A DNA stretch of 64,000 nt, from NCBI GenBank assembly GCA_033961575.1, contig CM066733.1, forward strand, positions 140,604,421-140,668,420. Direction: 5' to 3'. The notes below the pieces were generated by a model. The model ran no database searches. It was not told where the DNA came from and saw nothing but the letters and a program-made list of their open reading frames with translations. This document shows positions 1 to 10,802 of the stretch, one piece after another; position 1 is the first letter of the stretch, and every line of letters starts with the position of its first letter. Source of the stretch: Aselliscus stoliczkanus (taxonomy: Eukaryota > Chordata > Mammalia > Chiroptera > Hipposideridae). The position numbers were made by a program, and so were the translations under genes.

Positions 1-99
1 CAATAAATATGTCTTTAAAATCATTTTTTAAAATTATGCAATAAATAAATATTCAGGCTCAGATGACTTTAGCAATGAATTCTGAAAACTTTTCAGTAA

Positions 100-470
100 G
101 AAATAACACTAAATATACATGAACTCTTCTAGAGAATAAAAACAGAAGAAGGATTTTTCATCTCTATTTATGAGTACAGCATAAACTTGATACCAAAACT
201 TATGGAGACATTGCAAGAAAAGAAAATTATAATGCAAAAATCCTAAACAAAATATTAGCAAAACAAATTTAAGAGTGTGTAAAAATGGTAACACATCATA
301 AAAAGTTGGGTTTATTCCCAGAATGCAAGTGTGGCTTAACATTCAAAAATCAGTTGACATATTTCAGATAAAATGAAAGAGGGAACCATATGATCAGCTC
401 ATTACATGCGAAAAAGTATTTGATAATATTTCAACGCCCTTGCATTTTGTACTGTTATATAACCCATGTA
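100..470 (+). mobile_element. L1 ORF2 remnant (reverse-transcriptase region)
   Basis: The text follows the conserved reverse-transcriptase stretch of LINE-1 ORF2 in sense orientation: an 'aaagaaaattata' motif, then 'gcaaaaatcctaaacaaaat', 'attagcaaa', 'tttattcccagaatgcaag' and 'gaaaaagtatttgataa', in the order seen in mammalian L1. All frames are broken by stops and indels, so no enzyme can be made. Recognition is by recall of the L1 consensus, not by a search. The element stops abruptly near 470. Confidence 0.8.
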
Positions 471-1790
471 ATCAGTTAGGAGGGTATTAAATTTGGCTAA
501 ATAGAGAGGGGTTATTAAAGTGAGGGGACATTGTAGGAAGTATTCTCTTGCAAAATTATCTATAGCAAAATACTTTAGTGACGTGTCCATTCTACGTCAT
601 AGGAACAGGCAATTGATTGGTCAAGAGAGGCAAGATTTTTCCTTGTCCTCCTACCAGCCGAGGATCCTTCTGCTTGCCCTTTTAACAGTACTCTTTACAG
701 GAAGAACTTTCCTCCAGAAACTACCTGTCCTGCATTTGTGTGACTTACAGGAATGAAGTGACAAGTTCATGAACACATTGGTACATGCTAGTTTATCTAA
801 CTGAGTAGCCAAATACTTAGAAGTAGAAACCAGGGCTTGAGAGAATAGGCCATAGGACAGGAACACATTAAAGTAGAGCGAGAAGAGATTCAGGAAGGTC
901 CAGATTCCAGACACTGGGCCTTTGTTTGAGGATGGATGTCAAACTCCCCCGGGAAACCTAGATGGGATCCCCCTGGGCAAAAGTGGAGGAAAGTACTTTT
1001 ATAGGGAGGGAAGAGAAATGGGAGAAAGAGTGAAGGCAAACCTGAAAAGAAAAGCAACACTTGCAATCTACACTGGAAAGGGAGCTGAGAGAACATCTCT
1101 GAGAGTGGGGAGACCGGAGGCCTTATGGCTGAACTGGCTCCTGAAAGTCTCAGGGCTGCCCGGCAGCAGGAGAGAAGTGAGGGCCCTGGTGCTTTGACTT
1201 CTGGGGGAATGCTCTTTCCACTACATTAAAACAAGAAGAGTACAGCTTTGTGTATTCGTGTTTTTCATACTAACTTGAGAGCTGACCATTTAGCCTGCAG
1301 AAGCTAATAAGAGTATAATTCCTGTTTTAAATAGAAAATTAAGCTGTTGAAATAGTGTTTAGGTGTTTTGCGGTGATTTTTGCTACCCAATGCAAAAACA
1401 AACAACAAACAACAAAAAAGACACCAGCATTTGTGGAGACAGATAAAATAAATGACAGTTGAGTAAACATTCAGCAACATGTCTTTATCTTCACTCTTAG
1501 ATTCCATGGTCCTTGAAGAAGAATGTTTTGACTGATTTCTCTCTATCTCTGCTTCATTGTATTACACAGGATTTTTTATTACACCATGATTATAGTAGTT
1601 CAGTAATAAATGCTTATTAAATGAATAAAATAAAATGTTTGCTTTATAAAAACCCAGGAACCCCTGTTATCATCACTGTCAGATTTCATTGTTTCTGCAC
1701 CCATCTAATAGAAGAGATAAAAATCAAGGCCAAACAATCAGTTTGACATAGTGTTGTCATCTTCTCCTATCATTCCTATAGCAGAGACTG
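471..1790. other. Unassigned sequence, no gene recognised
   Basis: I see no recognisable gene here. The stretch from about 640 to 1210 is richer in G and C than its surroundings and has open frames of up to 91 codons, but I recognise no family in them. It could be an old LTR. A 67-codon frame on the minus strand ending at 1304 lies in AT-rich, low-complexity DNA. Confidence 0.4.
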
Positions 1791-1799
1791 TTAAGTCAC

Positions 1800-2030
1800 C
1801 AAATACATTTTTGTTCCTCTATATTTCTGGGCCTCCCTTGTAGTAGCGTGGGCTTCGTGACTGGGTTCTGGCCAATTGAAAACATATAAAATGATTCCAG
1901 TTCTTAAAAATATTTCCCAGTTCCTCCAGCCCTGTGTGATGTGCCAGGGTAACCTTGAGGTCACATGTTGTGGATGGCAAAGTCTCATGATGGAGTGGGC
2001 CCCCAGGCCTGCATCAGGTTTTGATTAATC
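1800..2030. repeat. Possible ancient LTR-like repeat
   Basis: Phrases such as 'gggcttcgtgactgggttct' and 'ggccaattgaaaacatataa' resemble an old mammalian LTR-type repeat with the pattern 'gtgactaagttctggccaat'. I recognise the pattern but cannot assign a family with confidence. Confidence 0.35.
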
Positions 2031-2464
2031 AAGAAAAATTCCTATTGTACTAAGCTCGTAGAATTTCAGAGTTCACCTATGAAATCAGCTAGTTTAAAAT
2101 ACTTTGTATGTGCTCCTTCACCCACGAAGTACCATGATACCATCTTTTTTTTTTTTTGAAAACTTAAACTCTTTTACACTGACTGCCCTTTAAATTATAT
2201 TAAGTGGTTTGTTTAAAGTACATTTTCTTGGCATTTTGTTTTAGAACACTGGGGCCAGTGCTATATAGCAAGAGGCTGCTTTCTTTCAACACCTTTACCT
2301 GATATACCTGGAAATATCTCTTTCTTAAAAGTACACATGGTACAATCTCATTCCTGGGGTTTTATTATTAATTTAAATAGTAAATCATTAGAGTTATTGA
2401 TTGGTCTTAAATTCTGACGTAACACTGAAATTTCTTTCTTCTTAATGTTGCATTGAATATTGGA

Positions 2465-2615
2465 TAGTTACAACAGACATCAATTGAACACTTTATACTG
2501 AGAGCTGTATTTGGCAGTGTCAAGAGATTTGCAGAGAATTTAAAGCCCTGTCCTTGCACTCAAGAAATCTACCAGCTTGCCAGACCAGTGAGATATGCCC
2601 ATATGGAACAGTTGA
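2465..2615 (+). repeat. MIR/L2-class ancient repeat fragment
   Basis: The run 'aattgaacactttatactga' followed by 'agccctgtccttgcactcaa' fits the old mammalian repeat pattern 'attgagcacctactatgtgccaggcactg ... gtccctgccctcaaggagct', heavily diverged. Flanking DNA (2031-2464 and 2616-3040) shows no feature I can name, apart from a short A/T-rich tract near 2141-2160. Confidence 0.5.
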
Positions 2616-3049
2616 TTTACAGCTTGTTCACATTTAACCAGGGAACACACCATTTACCAAGTCTCAAGTTGCCTTTGCTGTATCTTTTATTCAATCATGA
2701 AATATTTAACTCTCTAGTTTACCATCCAATTACAATATCAGCAGTAAATTAGGAACATAATTTAGGGGTTAAAGAAGTCAGGAATGGGGTTGGAAAGAGA
2801 ACTGGAAAAAGGTGTGTCTGTCAGGTACATATGATATTGAAATAATAACATCAGTCTAAGTAATTAAAGGATAACTTTGGTTTTCTTTATGTAAGGAAAT
2901 CCCTACCTACAATGCCTCCAGATAATTCAAAACTTAAAGAATTCTTAGGAAACAAGAATCTTAAATTAGATTTAGAGTCAGCAGGAAGGAAGCTATGAGG
3001 AATTTTACCTCCACATCTTATAAAAGATGGTTAGTTTCTCAGAAACTAT

Positions 3050-4090
3050 ATACTTACATATTTTATTTAATCAGAGAATATAACAGTGCATAAAATGCAA
3101 GTAGTATGTTGCAGAAAAAGACTGAAGTTGAGAAAATTTCACAAAGTTGAAGTCTATAAAAATAATCACACAGAAATTATGTAACTGAAAAATATAACTG
3201 ATAAAATGTTAAAAGCAACTTAGAAAAAACATTAAGTTCAAAGGATCAACAATAATCCTTAAAACTGACTTTTGAACAGATATTATGGAAACCAGTAGAG
3301 AATGGAATGACATCTTTAAATGCTGAAAGAAAAACTTCCAACCTGGAATTCTGTAACAATTGAAAAATCGCCTTTAAAAATGAAGGCGCAAGAAACACTT
3401 TTCAGCAGGCAGAAGCTGAGATACCAGAAGGCCTGGACTTCAGGAAGTACTAAAGGAATTTTTTCAGGCAGTAGGAAAAGGGATCCCAGATGGACATGTA
3501 AAAACTATAGGAGAAATGAAAAGCAGCAGATGGGTAAAATGTGGGTAATTTAAAAATACTAACTTTAAAACACGACAACTGGGCCGGCCGAGTGGCGCGG
3601 TGGTTAAGCGCTGGCTTGGGAAGCCAGTGGCCCCGGTTCGGCCCCACATGAGAGGACCAGTGACACTGCTCTCAAAAAAAATTAAAAAATAATAATAATA
3701 AAATAAAACACGACAACAATATCTTACGGCGTTTATAAACTATGGAGAAGCAAAATATATGACAACAATAATTCAAAATTAGGAGTGGGGTAAATGCAGT
3801 TTACCGTAAATTTCTCTGTATTTTTCAGGGGTGGTAAAGTATCAATATAAGGTTGATTGTAGTGAGTTAAGAACGCATGTTTTGATCTCTAGAGTAAGCA
3901 CTAATAAAAAAAATGAGTATTTATACTCAAAGGATAAAAGAATACACAAAATGAAATAATAAAAAATACCAAAAGAAGGCAGGAAAAGAGGAACAAAGAG
4001 CATAAGACAATTGAGACAAATAGAAAATAAATAGTAACATAGTTGGTCTTGACCCAAAATATCAGTAATTAAATTGCATGTAAATGAGTT
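3050..4090 (+). mobile_element. L1M-lineage fragment, sense
   Basis: The segment carries L1M-type phrases in order: 'aacctggaattctgtaacaa', 'aaggcctggacttcaggaag', 'gtactaaaggaatttttt', 'gggatcccagatgg', and later 'aaaagaaggcaggaaaagag' and 'aattaaattgcatgtaaatg'. It is an ancient, non-coding part of LINE-1 and is interrupted by a SINE at 3580-3704. Short open frames inside it are not real genes. The subfamily cannot be fixed by eye. Confidence 0.7.
3580..3704 (+). mobile_element. tRNA-derived SINE, short type
   Basis: This is a complete SINE with a tRNA-like head. An A-box-like TGGCGCGGTGG and a B-box-like GGTTCGGCCCC are the internal RNA polymerase III promoter. It ends in an A/T-rich simple tail. 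The 13-bp direct repeat aaaacacgacaac flanks it exactly at 3567-3579 and 3705-3717, the target-site duplication of an L1-driven insertion. The exact duplication indicates a fairly recent insertion, here into an old L1. The head resembles a tRNA with the GGCCGAGTGG start seen in Ser/Leu tRNAs. Confidence 0.92.
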
Positions 4091-4329
4091 AATACTCTAA
4101 GGATTGAGCGATCCAAGTGCTTCAAGGGGGGTACTCAGAAGTCTCCTGGAAGCAACTCTTTACAACTAGTAAGGATGTATTAGTCCAGCTCTATAGTCCA
4201 GTTTGTACCAGCTGAATGCCAGCCCTGCCTAGGTACCCACCATGAAGATTGAGAAAGTAAAGACCACTGCTGTCACCTTTTAGGTTCTCTGTCTCCTCTT
4301 CTCAAATCATTATCCCATTCTTTTTTCCC

Positions 4330-5740
4330 TAATTGGTACTGATTGTTCTGATTTTTGTGTTTACCATTTCCTTCCTTTACTTTATAGACTTACCAAATGT
4401 ATGTCTATGCCTGAATAATATAGTGTTTAGTTGTTCTTGTTTTTAAACTTTATATAAATGGAATCATACTGCATATATTTAACTTCAACTTTGCTTTTTT
4501 GTTCAATATTATGTTCTTGATATTTATATGTTGTTTCACAGGCAGTTGTAGTGCATTCATTTCTCCTGATACACCATCATCTATCATACGACTATTCCAA
4601 AGCTTTTCCCAGTCTACTGTGAAGAGACATTTGTATATGTCAAAGTGTTTCTCTAGGGTATATATCCAGGATTTCAATAGTTGAGTTGCATTCACTGCAA
4701 AAAATCAACTTTACCAGATAAGGCCAAATTGTTTTCTGAAGTGATTATACACTACCAGCAGTATAATTGTACTTGTTACTCCATATCCTTGATATCACTT
4801 AATTGTTGCAAATCTGGTAGAAAGAAAATGAATTGTACTTAATTTCCACTCACTTCCCTGTTTACTAATGAGATTGAGCAGCTTTTCATATGTTTATTTC
4901 TTTTTTTTTTTTTTTTTTTTTGAGAGCAGCGTCACTGGCCCTCATATGTGGGACCCGAACCAGGGCCGCTGGCGTCCCAAGCCAGCGCTTAACTACCGCA
5001 CCACTGGCTGGCCCCATATGTTTATTTCTATACTACAGAGTTTCCTCAATGAAATGTTCTCCAAGCCTTCTGTCAATATTTTGTGCCTCTTTCTTATTGA
5101 TTTGTTGGCGGTTTTTTTCTTATTTATTTTTAGATAATTTATTATTCAATGCATTTACATTCTATCTTTGTAAGTAAATTTTATATTCTGCCTGTTTTTG
5201 CTCATACATTAAAATGCAGTGATTTTAAAAACTGTGTACACCCAGAAAACTTGCTAAATTCTTATTATTTCTAATATTGTATGCATATAGTTTTAGATTT
5301 TCCATGTTATCATACCATCTGTGAATAATAAAACTTTTGTTTTTCCTTCATTATCCTCACAGCTTTTATTTGTTTTTCCATGTTCCTGTGCTTACTAGTA
5401 CCTCCAGCACAGTGAAGAGTGGATAGAGACAACACCCTTATTTCAGACCTTAAAGGAAATGTTTTTCCACATTTCAGAAAATTTCCTTTGGCTTTTAGTT
5501 TGCTAAGGATTTTTATTGGGAATCAATAGTGAAAACAATTTTGTATCTCTATAGATGATTAAAAATGTGTTATCCTATAATCTCTTAATGTTGCTAATTA
5601 TATTAATCAATTTTTAAAAATATTATACCACCCATGACATACTAGGATAAAACCAACATTTTAAAATTAACTGGCTTGATTCCTTCTGCTATGAATTTGT
5701 ATTTTCATCTCTAAAATTATTTGATATGTATCATCATAAT
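4330..5740 (-). mobile_element. L1 fragment, antisense (3' UTR then ORF2 remnants)
   Basis: On the minus strand this is LINE-1. From 4330 to 4815 the + strand reads the reverse complement of an L1M 3' region ('tataaatggaatcatactgc', 'tttctctagggtatatatcc', 'gccaaattgttttctgaag'). From about 5180 to 5740 it reads the reverse complement of ORF2 reverse-transcriptase sequence ('tagtttgctaaggattttta', 'tatattaatcaattttt'). The order is right for one antisense copy with internal loss. A SINE splits it at 4902-5014. No frame is intact. Confidence 0.7.
4902..5014 (-). mobile_element. tRNA-derived SINE, short type, antisense
   Basis: The reverse complement gives a GGCCAGCCAGTGG head, a tRNA-like body and a poly-A tail, seen as poly-T at 4902-4920. 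The 15-bp repeat catatgtttatttct flanks it exactly at 4887-4901 and 5015-5029. The insertion is therefore complete and rather recent. Open frames of 89 and 95 codons that run through it are artefacts. Confidence 0.93.
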
Positions 5741-6220
5741 TAGAAGGCAAGAGAATACCCAACCATTTCTATTCATAATAGCCTCAAACCAAACACCATC
5801 CAAATATCTATCAAGAGCAGGTGGATAAACAGTGGTCTTTTCATAAAACAGAATACTATGAAGCCATAAGAATAAATAAATTACAAATATACTCAATTAT
5901 ATGGGTAAATATCATAAACGTTATATTGAGCGAAAGAAGACAGATGCAAAAGATATACTGTACAATTCCATTTATGTAAAGGGTAAAAATTAGGCAAAAA
6001 ACAATCTGTACTCTTAGAAGTTGAGATAGTGGATAACCCTCAAATAACCCTCAAGTGGGGTGGTGTAGTGGCTGGAAGGGAACATGAGTGGGGCTGCTAG
6101 GCTGCTGGGAATATGATGATGCTTCGTCTGGTTGGTGAGTATATGGTTTTGTCAATTTACAGAAATTCCTTGTGGTGTGCTGCTTTCTCTCTGTGCATTA
6201 TGCCTCAAAAAAATGTTTTG
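5741..6220 (+). mobile_element. L1 3' end fragment, sense
   Basis: Phrases 'ttctattcataatagcctca', 'catccaaatatctatcaaga', 'ggtggataaacagtggtctt', 'gaatactatgaagccataag' and 'aattccatttatgtaaa' follow the 3' region of LINE-1 in sense orientation, ending at the typical 'gcattatgcctcaaaaaaat'. It is an old copy with no coding capacity. It directly follows an antisense L1 piece, so the two are separate insertions. Confidence 0.75.
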
Positions 6221-7279
6221 TTTTGTTTTTTAACGAGAGAAGCAGCCTGGACTAGAAAGCCGAAGATATCAACTTTAGTCCAAATTTTGTCCCTCAGGAG
6301 CCAGTATGATCTGACTGAATTAATTTGACCTTTCTACGTCTTGTTTTATTTATCTAGGGGGCAATAATACCTACTATATATGGTGAAAAGGAGTGATTAA
6401 ATGTGGTTTCCTCCTTGAGACTTCCCTCTTGAGAGTTAAATTAGAAATCAGCATGTGATGATGGATCAGAAAGAAATATGCAAGGCCATCTTGAGGAGCT
6501 AGAATGACTCCTGAACTGTGAAGAATCAATACAAATTTGACTATAGGTGTATTTGTATCTAAACAAGAAAGTATCCAGGGTACAAAAGTTTGGTCAGCTA
6601 TGAAAGCACAGAACTGGAGAGTCTCTGGACTAAATGTGACTGTGACAAACAGTCATCTTGGAGATGGGCAGGTCAGATCCCATGCACCTTGTGGCTCAAG
6701 TGAAGGTACTATAAAGTGACAGCTATATTTCTAAATGTGAAACTATGGAATGGACAACATAGTTTTGAATTTCAGAATCTTGTGACCTTGGAATAAGCAT
6801 CTCCAAACTGAGCACACGCATTCACTCATTATTTATCAAACATGTATTGACATCCCACTTTTAGGGAGATAATGATAAACAGACAGGACCAGCCCTGCCT
6901 TCAAGAAGTCAATAATCTGATAAGGGAGACAGATATAGATATTAATAATATGGAGAGTTGAGAGCTTAGACAGAGTAAATGGAGAATCTGGTGGGACCAT
7001 TTAGAAAGAATACCTAATCCATGTGTTTGAATTCAGGGCAAGCTTACTTGAGGGGAGATATTAAGAGCTTGACAAAGTTTTTGTAGCTGAAAATCTGAAC
7101 CACCAGGAATAAGGGCTCAGCCCTCGACAGTGGCAAATCTGTCTTTGCAGGAGTCAGTTTGTGAGATATCTCGCCTTACAGCCTGTCTTGGTTGTGACAC
7201 ATTTGTCTGGTGACAGTATGGTATCAGAAGACTGAAGGATGAAGTCAGACTCAGGGATAGGAGGAAAAGCACAAAAGAA
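6221..7279. other. Unassigned sequence with one MIR/L2-class fragment
   Basis: No gene is recognised. From about 6825 to 6950 the text 'tatttatcaaacatgtattg', 'accagccctgccttcaagaa' and 'agggagacagatatagatat' fits a diverged MIR/L2-class repeat. The remainder is ordinary AT-rich sequence with open frames under 75 codons that match nothing I know. Confidence 0.45.
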
Positions 7280-7445
7280 ACCCCAAAATTTCTTATGTTT
7301 GAATGATAGTGGCTTCTGTTATGCCATGGTTTGTGTTCGTGGAGTTGTAGGATTAAATGAAATATGCATCAAGTTCCTAATGAATCCTAAAGATTGGTTC
7401 AATTACTAGTCATCATTATTTTCTCAGAAAAGTTATAACTTCTTT
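7280..7445 (+). pseudogene. Coding-like 3' end, copy A (unknown family)
   Basis: In the frame whose stop is the TAG at 7407-7409, the last codons read IKFLMNPKDWFNY. The segment at 10600-10802 ends with IKFLMNLTDWFNY and a stop at the same point. Of six base differences in the last 14 codons (stop included), four leave the amino acid or the stop unchanged. Similarity continues about 30 bases past the stop ('ttttctcagaaaagttat'). Upstream, the frame reads GFCYAMVCVRGVVGLNEIC, which aligns loosely with the membrane-segment-like part of copy B. I do not recognise the family. It may be a decayed last exon or a diverged unknown repeat. Confidence 0.45.
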
Positions 7446-8850
7446 GTTTTTTAAGACTTAAATATTCAAAACATGCTTATTAGGATTGACTGAAATATTC
7501 AGTTCAGCGATAATTTCCTAAATGCTTCAGACTACCTGAATCTGACCCTGCTAACCAGTGAGACACAGAAATGGAAAAGATTCTGGCTGAAAGGGGTTCC
7601 AATTCATGTAGGGATGAAAGACATAAACACGGTAAATTGTGGCACGTCAAGGTTAGTTTAGAGGGCTTTTGCGCCCCCTACCGCTGAATCTCCATCAGCA
7701 TCCCTAAATCACCCAAACCAACATCCAAGCTAAATAAGTTAGTGTGTTTGCTTTGCTAAAGGACCACAGCTTAAAGACAATTCATGACCCCAGGCCCAAA
7801 CACCACTTCCAGCGCATTACCTTCCCAAATGCCCTCCCATTACAGGATGATAGGTGCAAAAGTACTTTTATAAGAGGGAACCAAGTCTGAGGAGGGATCT
7901 CAGTGGAAAGTATCTCTGAACTTGGTATTGCAGGACCAAGAAGGAAGTGTGTAACAAGTAGAAAGACCACCTGTGCCTCGGTATAAAACTTAGACATGAG
8001 AAGAGGACCTGCAGGGGTTGGGGGCGCAGTGGTGCTAGGAGAGGATCATCATCTGGAGAGAGAGAGAGAGAAATCAGAACACAGAGGTCACTGCATATCA
8101 TGCTAAAAACCTTGGACTTAATCTGTAAATTGCAAGGACACTGTGGAGATTGCCCCTGTGGAAACGTTACTGGAAGGGGACATTAGAGGAAAGTGGACAG
8201 ATCAAGGCAAGTGAGCAACAGACATACTCAATTTATTCATATTATATTCCTCAGTTCTCTAATTCACACTCACCTTAAATGCTTCAAAGCGTTTTTAGCA
8301 TATAATACAGACCATTCTGCCTTGCCAGATTCTTTTCATCATACTGGCTTATTGTAGTGCTGTCTGTACCTTGCAATAATAGCTGTTGGTGTGGTTTCAC
8401 CTTAAAGCTATTTTACAGAAATCTTAAAAGTTTTCACAGCATTGCCAAATTGGCATAAACAAATTTGGAGGCTCTCTTGTTGGACTGGTTTCTAAATCAG
8501 TGTGATTATTTCATGACAGGAAGTAGATTTTGTGCTTTTTGTTTAATATACATATATATAATACATCATAAAAACAACCACTCATATAATAAGATAATGC
8601 ACCAAGAGCTGTGGATGCTTCCTTGGTTAATGAATGTGGCAGGATCCTTTTCAAACCAGCAACTCTGAGCAGGACACAAACAGTGGTGTTTCAACAAAGA
8701 AGAATTTTCAGTAAGGAATTAATGGGGTGGAGAACTGCTACTTTTAAGCTGAAGGGATGCCATAACCACCCCCATAATCAAACAATTTCTATTCAAAATG
8801 ATTGTTCTGACTGAAGTAATAAGTAAAACATTCTTGCATATAACTAGTTT
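7446..8850. other. Unassigned sequence
   Basis: I see no recognised gene or clear repeat. There is a short GA-rich simple tract near 8057-8072. The piece around 8100-8215 has a composition like an old interspersed repeat, but I cannot name it. Open frames here are below 80 codons and overlap in several frames, as expected by chance. Confidence 0.35.
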
Positions 8851-8863
8851 TTCTCTCTCTGTC

Positions 8864-8956
<93 letters not shown>
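8851..8956 (+). repeat. Compound (TC)n-(CA)n microsatellite
   Basis: A TC-rich run with two GTCTC interruptions passes at 8905 directly into 26 uninterrupted CA units ending at 8956. Long pure runs of this kind are usually length-variable between individuals. Reading frames of 159 and 63 codons across it on opposite strands only translate the repeat. Confidence 0.95.
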
Positions 8957-8960
<4 letters not shown>

Positions 8961-10470
8961 CCTCACAGAAGCCAGTTTCCAGAGAATAAAGATATAGTGC
9001 GCTTTCTGGAATTATCGACCACAGTGAAACCCACCCAAGCAATTTCTTGTATTTAATGTTCATCCCTCGAGCCTTGGCCACAGACACAGAGCAATATTTT
9101 TTCCTTATGCAGTTTCCTTCTTTCAGAACTTGGACGATGTAAACAACTCCCTCAGCACTGTGGTTTTCACTGAGCCTGAACACTAAACATTTCATCACTG
9201 ATTACTTTTAGTAAATGTGTGTACATTGGAGTCTTTTGTTCCTTAATTGTCGGTAATTATAGTTCTGTCACACCTGCTAAGAATTTAAAAGACAAAGTGA
9301 AGAGACAGCAGTAGTTTAAACCTATACTGTATAGAAATCAAATGTAAGGAAGAAAAAAAATATGAAATCACAAAGCTTGTTATAAATAGGTGTATGGAGG
9401 CTCCGAGTTACTTACAGCTGCTTCAAGAGGTTAGTCAAGGAAGGAAAACGAAGAAAAGAGCTGGCTTAGTCCTTTATAAACTGTAAGAATACTTAAATAT
9501 TCAATTCCACTTAGGTCTGAATCCACCAGTATTGCCCCTTCTTTCCTACTTGAAATAAAAAGTATATATACAATTACTGGAATAATGTAATACCATCACA
9601 TTCCACCCCTCTAATTTATCTTTTACTTCCAAACAACTTAATGGCAGAGTTGCCAAAACTTAGAATTCCCTGTCATCTGATTAAACACTCAATTTGTTTT
9701 ATTCATTAAAGATTATGTTACCCTTAACATAAAAGATTTTTCCTCAACAACATTTGACATAGGAATTTAAAATAAATATCAAATTATCTGCATAATTTAA
9801 TTACCAGCTGTCTGGTAATGGTCATATTTCAGAAAAGTATTTGCAGGTGTCCATGGAGGTTATTGCCTTTCAAATTACCTCCATCATTCTCTTGTTCTTT
9901 ACTTTCCCACTATGACAAGTTTGTTTATTTAAGGAGTTGATGTTATCACACGGAAGTGTGGCACCAACACCTACAGTCATGCAGGCTGTGCAATGTACAA
10001 CTCTGAATACCATTCACTTAGACTGCAGCGGGGCCAGTGCCCCAGAAAGTCTCAATCAGCTGGAACAGGGGGAGGATTATCTTCAGCTATGTGCTCGCCA
10101 CCTTGTCACATCTCAGTCAGTGTCTAAGAGCTGTCCGCACAGAAGTAAATGTGTTGTGCCTGTGGATAGCTTGGAGCAGAAAGGAAGGCTGAGGACTGAT
10201 GATGCTGAGTAGTCAAGTGAGAGCCTATAGTCCTCCAATAATAGTAATTTATCTCAGTAGTAGATTGTTCTGAAGAATATCTTGGAAACATTTTTTTTTT
10301 CCCTGCTTTTTATCTATAGTCTGTGGCTGAGTTTGCAAAGTCGTATTTTCTCAAGCCAGTGTGCAATGTAATGGCCAACAGCCTGGTTACACTCAAATGG
10401 TGTCTATTAGTCACTGAGTGAATACTAATGGATTCCCTTCACAATGAAGTCCTTTTCAAGTAGAAGGCTT
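8957..10470. other. Unassigned, unique-looking sequence
   Basis: No repeat family or gene is recognised. The AT-rich part from about 9630 to 9900 is free of recognised repeats and carries a homeodomain/E-box palindrome, listed separately. A 91-codon frame at 9937-10212 has no motif I know. Confidence 0.4.
9790..9830. promoter_or_regulatory. Candidate enhancer core: ATTA palindrome around an E-box
   Basis: Positions 9800-9819 read attaccag-ctgt-ctggtaat, a perfect 8-bp inverted repeat. Its inner bases form the E-box CAGCTG (9805-9810), and the outer bases give ATTA/TAAT homeodomain half-sites, with another TTAATTA overlapping the left edge. This arrangement is seen at sites bound by homeodomain and bHLH factors. 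Regulatory function is only inferred, and a chance palindrome of this size is possible. Confidence 0.25.
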
Positions 10471-10471
10471 A

Positions 10472-10802
10472 TTGTCCATGGTGACGCAGAGGCATAGAGT
10501 ATGGGGAAGGTTTGTTGAACCTGGGCTAGAGCCCCACAAGATGAAATTCACGTTGGAGGCAAATACTACATTTCAGGGCCAGGTCCTCAAATTTTACACG
10601 CCCAAGATCTTAATTTTTATGAGTTTTTCTATCTCTTGGGGATATAGATTCACATTAGCAAATACTATAGAACTATATGCTCTGCTGGTGATGATTGGAC
10701 TAGCACTGCTGTTTGGAATTGCATTTTCCATCAAATTCCTTATGAATCTTACAGATTGGTTCAATTATTAATCACTGGATTTTCTCAGAAAAGTTATGTC
10801 TT
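10472..10802 (+). CDS. Hypothetical small membrane-protein-like ORF, copy B
   Basis: The open frame ends at a TAA (10769-10771). The first ATG in it is at 10478, giving about 97 residues; the frame also extends upstream to a TTG at 10472. Near its end is a hydrophobic stretch, YALLVMIGLALLFGIAF, long enough to span a membrane, followed by IKFLMNLTDWFNY. This tail, the stop and about 30 downstream bases (to 10802) are shared with copy A at 7280-7445 on the same strand, about 3.4 kb away. I do not recognise the family. The repeated, partly synonymous divergence hints at former coding constraint. It may equally be a decayed exon or an unclassified repeat. Confidence 0.35.

Noticed and set aside
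3581..3650. tRNA-like sequence with A and B boxes
   Set aside because: It is the head of a SINE: target-site duplications and an A-rich tail surround it, and the tRNA fold is degenerate. It is not a functional tRNA gene.
8719..9198. 159-codon minus-strand frame
   Set aside because: Most of its middle is the translated TC/CA microsatellite.
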